Below, one piece after another: positions 7,266 to 10,052 of a stretch of 10,052 bases of DNA. Within the stretch, counting starts at the first letter, position 1, and each line of letters begins with the position of its first letter. The notes under the pieces are model-generated. The model saw only the letters and a list, made by a program, of their open reading frames with translations. It did not search any database and was not told the DNA's origin. This DNA comes from Streptococcaceae bacterium (GTDB lineage: Bacteria > Bacillota > Bacilli > Lactobacillales > Streptococcaceae), in NCBI GenBank assembly GCA_031270215.1, contig JAISYB010000139.1, positions 1 through 10,052 on the forward strand, read 5' to 3'. Position numbers and translations under genes: made by a program.

Positions 7266-7760
7266 GCGCTGATAAGCCAATCTTTGTGAGTTGTCGCTCA
7301 TATAAACTATTCCGCGGTAGGTAAAACCATTTTTTAAAATGAGCTGCTGCATGACGAGGTTGTCTGGGTGTGTGTCTACTCTAAGGTCGTTAAAGCCAAG
7401 CTGTTGTGCCTGCTGGATTAATGCCTGAAACATGCTTTTTCCAATGCCACGTCCTTGATAGGCTTGGTTGACTGCAAAGCGATGAATGGTTGCATATTTA
7501 CCGTTATTTTGCCAAGTGCCGCTCTCTATTTTACGGTAATTTGCTTCAGCTTCAGTGTTAAGGACGGCAACAGCTAAAATTTTATTTTCATCTACTAATT
7601 GATAGCTGACTTGCTTTTGGATGTCTTGAAAAACAGTTGCTTGATTGGGATAGTTATTCTGCCATTGATTGATGCCTTGTTCGGCTAAAAAGGCAACTGC
7701 TGTAGTTAAAATTGTGAAAACTTCCTGCCAATCATTAAGACTAACTGGTTTAAATTTCAT
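7257..7760 (-). CDS. GNAT family N-acetyltransferase
   Basis: A cytoplasmic enzyme expected to transfer an acetyl group from acetyl-CoA to an amine; the substrate cannot be told from sequence. It has 167 residues from the ATG at 7760, which has AAGGGGTG 6 nt upstream. A GTG nine bases further up would lie inside that ribosome binding site, so it is rejected. The CoA-binding motif A is HRFAVNQAYQGRGIGKSMF, with the pyrophosphate loop Q102-G-R-G-I-G107. It is followed by helix residues ALIQQAQQLG, the strand LRVDTH, and the motif B region around NLVMQQLILKNGFTYRG. The N-terminal part (about 20-40, with several Trp and Gln) shapes the substrate side. Length and fold order are normal. It is a single gene with its own promoter and terminator, divergent from ireB and convergent with the SNF2 gene. 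Confidence 0.9.
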   Translation of the reverse strand: MKFKPVSLNDWQEVFTILTTAVAFLAEQGINQWQNNYPNQATVFQDIQKQVSYQLVDENKILAVAVLNTEAEANYRKIESGTWQNNGKYATIHRFAVNQAYQGRGIGKSMFQALIQQAQQLGFNDLRVDTHPDNLVMQQLILKNGFTYRGIVYMSDNSQRLAYQRLL

Positions 7761-7792
7761 TGTTAACACCCCTTATTTGCTCTGATTTTTCC

Positions 7793-7821
7793 ATTATACT
7801 GCCTTTTAGTGAAAATAACAG
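7793..7821 (-). promoter_or_regulatory. Promoter of the GNAT gene
   Basis: On the minus strand there is a perfect TATAAT at 7798-7793, and CTGTTA at 7821-7816 (3 of 6 matches to the -35 consensus) with 17-nt spacing. It lies about 33 bp upstream of the start codon. Confidence 0.6.
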
Positions 7822-7831
7822 TCCCTAAGGT

Positions 7832-7860
7832 TTGTTTTTTAAACATTAATTGATTATAAT
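7832..7860 (+). promoter_or_regulatory. Promoter of the ireB-ruvX-DUF1292 operon
   Basis: TTGTTT (7832-7837), a 17-nt spacer and a perfect TATAAT (7855-7860) form a good housekeeping-type promoter. The -35 is only 10 bp from that of the divergent GNAT promoter. A strong GGGGG-containing ribosome binding site at 7888-7895 precedes the ireB ATG at 7903. Confidence 0.7.
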
Positions 7861-7902
7861 CAAGGAAGATGATTTAAAAAAAATGCCAAAGGGGGATTTA
7901 AA

Positions 7903-8169
7903 ATGTCTTTTACAGATGAAACAGTCAGGTTTGAATTTGATGATTTGAACAAGAAAAAGATTAGCGAAACACTATCAACAGTCTACTTTGCTTTAAACGA
8001 AAAAGGATATAATCCAATCAATCAAATCGTTGGTTATATTTTGTCGGGCGATCCTGCATATATTCCACGTTATCAAGACGCCAGAAATCTAATTCGTCGT
8101 CATGAACGTGATGAGATTGTTGAAGAGCTCGTTCAGTTTTATTTAAAAAATCACGGAATTGACGCCTAA
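7903..8169 (+). CDS. ireB: IreB (ReoM) family regulatory phosphoprotein, DUF965
   Basis: A small cytoplasmic signalling protein of 88 residues, the usual family length. In Enterococcus faecalis IreB is a substrate of the PASTA kinase IreK and limits cephalosporin resistance. In Listeria the orthologue ReoM controls ClpCP-dependent breakdown of MurA, linking kinase activity to peptidoglycan synthesis. The N-terminus MSFTDETVRF keeps the two threonines (T4 and T7) known as phosphorylation sites in the enterococcal protein. The rest (STVYFALNEKGYNPINQIVGYILSGDPAYI, split by a loop, then ARNLIRRHERDEIVEELVQFYL) matches the compact helical fold. It is first in a three-gene operon; its stop codon shares one base with the ruvX ATG (TAATG), implying translational coupling. 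The kinase and phosphatase genes are not in this window. Confidence 0.95.
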   Translation: MSFTDETVRFEFDDLNKKKISETLSTVYFALNEKGYNPINQIVGYILSGDPAYIPRYQDARNLIRRHERDEIVEELVQFYLKNHGIDA

Positions 8170-8597
8170 TGCGGATTATGGGCTTAGATGTCGGTAGTAA
8201 GACGGTAGGTGTTGCGGTAAGCGACCCATTAGGTTTTACTGCTCAAGGTATCGAAACAATTCAGATTGACGAAGCAAATGGAAATTTTGGTATGAAACGT
8301 TTAACACAATTGGTTGAAGAATATCAGGTTGAAAAGTTTGTGCTTGGCTTACCCAAGAATATGAACAATACGTTAGGACCAAGAGTTGAAGCTTCAAAGG
8401 CTTATGGCGTAAGAATTGAAGGAAAGTTTAACTTGCCTGTCGAATACCAAGATGAGCGCTTGACGACTATTGCAGCAGAGCGGGTATTAGTTGAAGTAGG
8501 CAATGTCCGCCGTAATAAGCGCAAGAAGGTGATTGATAAGCTGGCAGCAGTCATCATTTTACAAAATTATTTAGATAGACAAGGACGAAGACTATGA
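8169..8597 (+). CDS. ruvX: RuvX/YqgF family putative Holliday junction resolvase
   Basis: A 142-residue RNase H-fold protein, normal in length. The family is linked to Holliday junction resolution and to 16S rRNA 5'-end maturation; which role dominates in this organism is not visible here. The opening MRIMGLDVGSKTVGVAVSD carries the first metal-binding aspartate (D7). FVLGLPKNMNN (57-67) is the second conserved strand and loop. YQDERLTT (93-100) supplies the central acidic pair D95/E96, and IDKLAAVIILQNYL (122-135) supplies the last acidic residue D123. The active site therefore looks complete. The start at 8169 overlaps the ireB stop by one base. The next gene begins inside its stop region (ATGA, 4-nt overlap), so the three are co-translated. 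Confidence 0.95.
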   Translation: MRIMGLDVGSKTVGVAVSDPLGFTAQGIETIQIDEANGNFGMKRLTQLVEEYQVEKFVLGLPKNMNNTLGPRVEASKAYGVRIEGKFNLPVEYQDERLTTIAAERVLVEVGNVRRNKRKKVIDKLAAVIILQNYLDRQGRRL

Positions 8598-8899
8598 GCG
8601 AATATACAAATGAACAAGATGAACGTGAATTTATTACTTTAGTTGATGATGAAGGCAATGAAACCTTATTTGAAATCTTACTAACGATTGATGGCACGGA
8701 AGAATATGGCAAGAAATATGTCCTATTAGTGCCAACAGGCGTGAGTGATGATGAAGAAGTCGAAATTCAAGCTTATTCTTATACTGAAAATGAAGATGGT
8801 ACAGAAGGAGATTTACAAGCAATTCCAGAAGACAGTGCTGTTGAATGGGATATGATTGAAGAGGTATTCAATGCTTTTGTAGATGAAGAAGGAGAGTAA
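8594..8899 (+). CDS. DUF1292 (YrzB-like) protein
   Basis: A 101-residue, very acidic protein (many Glu and Asp) with no signal peptide or membrane segment. The pattern FITLVDDEGNETLFEILLTID, followed by KKYVLLVP and EVEIQAYSY, is that of DUF1292, a small family of unknown function. It is found next to ruvX and the ireB gene in many Firmicutes. The ATG overlaps the ruvX stop by four bases, which explains the lack of a clear separate leader. It is the last gene of the operon and is followed by two hairpins. The function is unknown; conserved linkage suggests a link to the same cellular process, but this is inference. Confidence 0.92.
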   Translation: MSEYTNEQDEREFITLVDDEGNETLFEILLTIDGTEEYGKKYVLLVPTGVSDDEEVEIQAYSYTENEDGTEGDLQAIPEDSAVEWDMIEEVFNAFVDEEGE

Positions 8900-8906
8900 T
8901 CAGACG

Positions 8907-8935
8907 AAATAAGTAAGGGAAACGTTGCTTATTTT
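8907..8935 (+). terminator. Weak hairpin after the ireB operon
   Basis: AAATAAGTAA (8907-8916) pairs with TTGCTTATTT (8925-8934) over 10 bp with one T-G wobble, around an 8-nt loop. Only four T residues end it, so it is a weak terminator or an mRNA 3'-end stabiliser placed just before the stronger hairpin at 8949. Confidence 0.4.
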
Positions 8936-8948
8936 GTATATCAAAATA

Positions 8949-8986
8949 AAAAAACGAGGTCGGCAAATAGTCCATCCTCGTTTTTT
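8949..8986. terminator. Bidirectional intrinsic terminator between convergent genes
   Basis: AAAAAACGAGG (8949-8959) pairs perfectly with CCTCGTTTTTT (8976-8986), 11 bp, with a 16-nt loop that can pair further (GG with CC). T runs lie at the 3' side on both strands, so it can end the DUF1292 transcript on plus and the universal stress gene transcript on minus. Confidence 0.9.
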
Positions 8987-9003
8987 GCTGTCCTGTATAT
9001 TTT

Positions 9004-9468
9004 TTAGTCTATGGTAGAGTCGTTTTTGACGATTAAGACGTCACAGGTTGCATGGCGAATGACATACTCAGAAACAGAACCGATAAGTAAACGCTCAATT
9101 GTATTTAAACCGGTTGCCCCAAGCATAATTAAATCAACATTTTCTTTTTTAGGAATTTGAGAGGCAATCAACAGCTTTGGAGAACCAAATTCAACGATTT
9201 TTTTAACATTGTCAATCCCAAACGCTGTGGCTTTTGTGACATGTTCATCTAAAATGCGATTGGCTGTTTGATTCGCTTCGTCTGCTAATGTACCATCAAA
9301 TGAATTGATAGACTGAAACGCACGTGTATCTACGATATGCGTGATAATTAACGTTGCATGATTACGTTTAGCAACATTGAGCGCCTTTTTGAAAGCAACA
9401 TCACTTTCATTTGAACCATCAATGGCAATTAAAATTGTTTGATATTCTTGTACTTCAACTTCAGACAT
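9004..9468 (-). CDS. Universal stress protein, UspA family
   Basis: A cytoplasmic nucleotide-binding stress protein of 154 residues, typical of single-domain Usp proteins. The first strand is TILIAIDGSNES (11-22), with D17 at the expected nucleotide-contact site. The ATP-binding signature G-x2-G-x9-G-S is present as GATG (117-120), nine residues, then G130-S131. This suggests the ATP-binding type rather than the UspA type that lacks the motif. The C-terminal strand is CDVLIVKND. The start chosen (9468) has AGAAGGA about 6 nt upstream; an in-frame ATG 39 bases further up lacks such a site and falls in a hairpin. It is a single gene with its own promoter, sharing a terminator with the ireB operon. 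The inducing condition cannot be read from the sequence. Confidence 0.93.
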   Translation of the reverse strand: MSEVEVQEYQTILIAIDGSNESDVAFKKALNVAKRNHATLIITHIVDTRAFQSINSFDGTLADEANQTANRILDEHVTKATAFGIDNVKKIVEFGSPKLLIASQIPKKENVDLIMLGATGLNTIERLLIGSVSEYVIRHATCDVLIVKNDSTID

Positions 9469-9485
9469 AATAATTCCTTCTTTCT

Positions 9486-9498
9486 GCATTAAAAATGC
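9486..9498. other. Small hairpin in the leader of the universal stress gene
   Basis: GCATT-AAA-AATGC is a perfect 5-bp inverted repeat in the predicted 5' leader, about 7 nt before the ribosome binding site on the minus strand. It may affect mRNA stability; the stem is short and could be chance. Confidence 0.3.
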
Positions 9499-9519
9499 GC
9501 TGTTCATAACGCTTACTAC

Positions 9520-9548
9520 ATTTTAATTTTAATATTTTTTGCTGAAAA
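9520..9548 (-). promoter_or_regulatory. Promoter of the universal stress gene
   Basis: On the minus strand, TTTTCA (9548-9543, 4 of 6 matches), a 17-nt A/T-rich spacer and TAAAAT (9525-9520) form a plausible housekeeping promoter, predicting a leader of about 45 nt. Confidence 0.55.
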
Positions 9549-9614
9549 TGTACAGTTTTTTGAAGAAATCGCCACACTCTCTTACTTTTACAATAAGTAT
9601 CTGATAACTAGCCT

Positions 9615-9643
9615 AAAAAATCTCCGAATTTCAACGATTTTTT
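9615..9643. repeat. 8-bp inverted repeat upstream of dprA
   Basis: AAAAAATC (9615-9622) and GATTTTTT (9636-9643) are perfect inverted copies around a 13-nt loop, followed by one more T. The loop holds TCCGAATT, which agrees at 6 of 8 positions with the streptococcal competence box TACGAATA. It could be a weak terminator or a regulator site. No clear housekeeping promoter for dprA was found between here and the start codon. Confidence 0.35.
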
Positions 9644-9689
9644 TCGTAGTAATTAATAGCAGTAAAAGTTAAACATGGGAGGCATTAGG

Positions 9690-10052
9690 ATGAATCGTTT
9701 TGAATTATTTAAATTGAAATGCTCTAAGGGCATGTCTAATCGTGGATTGAACAAGATTGTCGCAGCGGATGGAAAAATGAGAAAGCAGCGTTATTCGGCG
9801 TTGGAATATGCACGAATGGCGGAGCTTAGGCGAACTCGTTTTGAATTTGTTGATAGCTTTCAAAGCTTAAACTTACGTGATGTTAATCAACAATTTCGAG
9901 CGCACAAGATGTTGACGATATTTGATGAACGCTATCCCGACTGGTTAAAGGAGATGACGAATCCACCTGTTGTTTTATTTTATCAAGGGAATATTGATTT
10001 ACTTAGTGGTAATATGCTGGCAGTTGTTGGTGCAAGAAGTGCAAGTAATGTC
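9690..10052 (+). CDS. dprA: DNA processing protein DprA, N-terminal part (3' end outside window)
   Basis: DprA protects incoming single-stranded DNA in the cytoplasm and loads RecA onto it during natural transformation. The gene runs off the window after 121 codons, out of the usual 280 or so. The first 75 residues or so (MNRFELFKLKCSKGMSNRGL onward) correspond to the N-terminal helical domain of streptococcal-type DprA. The Rossmann-fold core then begins with DERYPDWLKEMTNPPVVLFY (80-99), QGNIDLLS and LAVVGARSASNV (110-121), the family's hallmark start of the nucleic-acid-binding core. The ATG at 9690 has GGGAGG 7 nt upstream. An in-frame ATG at 9675 lies over that site and is not preferred. 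The visible part is intact. Presence of dprA alone does not prove that the cell is transformable. Confidence 0.93.
   Translation, partial: MNRFELFKLKCSKGMSNRGLNKIVAADGKMRKQRYSALEYARMAELRRTRFEFVDSFQSLNLRDVNQQFRAHKMLTIFDERYPDWLKEMTNPPVVLFYQGNIDLLSGNMLAVVGARSASNV

Noticed and set aside
9469..9507. Longer start for the universal stress protein at 9507
   Set aside because: The added residues are not part of the family's first strand, the ATG has no clear ribosome binding site, and a good AGAAGGA precedes the start at 9468.
1..10052. CRISPR array, tRNA/rRNA genes, riboswitch or insertion sequence
   Set aside because: No regularly spaced repeats, cloverleaf-like sequences, T-box or riboswitch landmarks, transposase motifs or terminal inverted repeats were seen.

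Overview
The window reads as an ordinary chromosomal core segment of a low-GC Gram-positive bacterium, most likely a member of the Lactobacillales. The evidence is an A+T-rich sequence with strong AGGAGG-type ribosome binding sites, an EF-Tu closest in feel to lactococcal/enterococcal proteins, the ireB-ruvX-DUF1292 cluster typical of Firmicutes, and a streptococcal-style DprA N-terminus. I cannot name the genus from sequence alone.

Layout: (1) 1-591, the 3' half of tuf (EF-Tu domains II and III), closed by a strong terminator. (2) 716-2905, a complete FtsK/SpoIIIE-type DNA translocase with its own extended -10 promoter, followed at once by a possible 20-codon ORF and a very strong terminator. 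(3) 3107-3595 (minus), a probable LURP-one-related/tubby-like protein, divergent from (4) 3858-7199, a 1113-residue SWIM-zinc-finger SNF2 family ATPase. (5) 7257-7760 (minus), a GNAT acetyltransferase divergent from (6) 7903-8899, an overlapping three-gene operon of ireB, ruvX and a DUF1292 gene, ended by terminators shared with (7) 9004-9468 (minus), a universal stress protein. (8) From 9690 to the window edge, the first 121 codons of dprA.

The genes are mostly housekeeping: translation (tuf), chromosome segregation (ftsK), DNA transactions (SNF2 ATPase, RuvX, DprA), cell-envelope signalling (IreB) and stress response (Usp). Transcription units are short, alternate in strand, and are separated by recognisable promoters and intrinsic terminators.

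I found no CRISPR array, insertion sequence, prophage gene, tRNA, rRNA or convincing defence system. The least explained parts are the tiny ORF abutting ftsK, the relatively GC-rich 80-bp stretch after its terminator, the regulatory region between the tubby-like gene and the SNF2 gene, and the region upstream of dprA. Promoter calls are by eye and have not been scored against a model.
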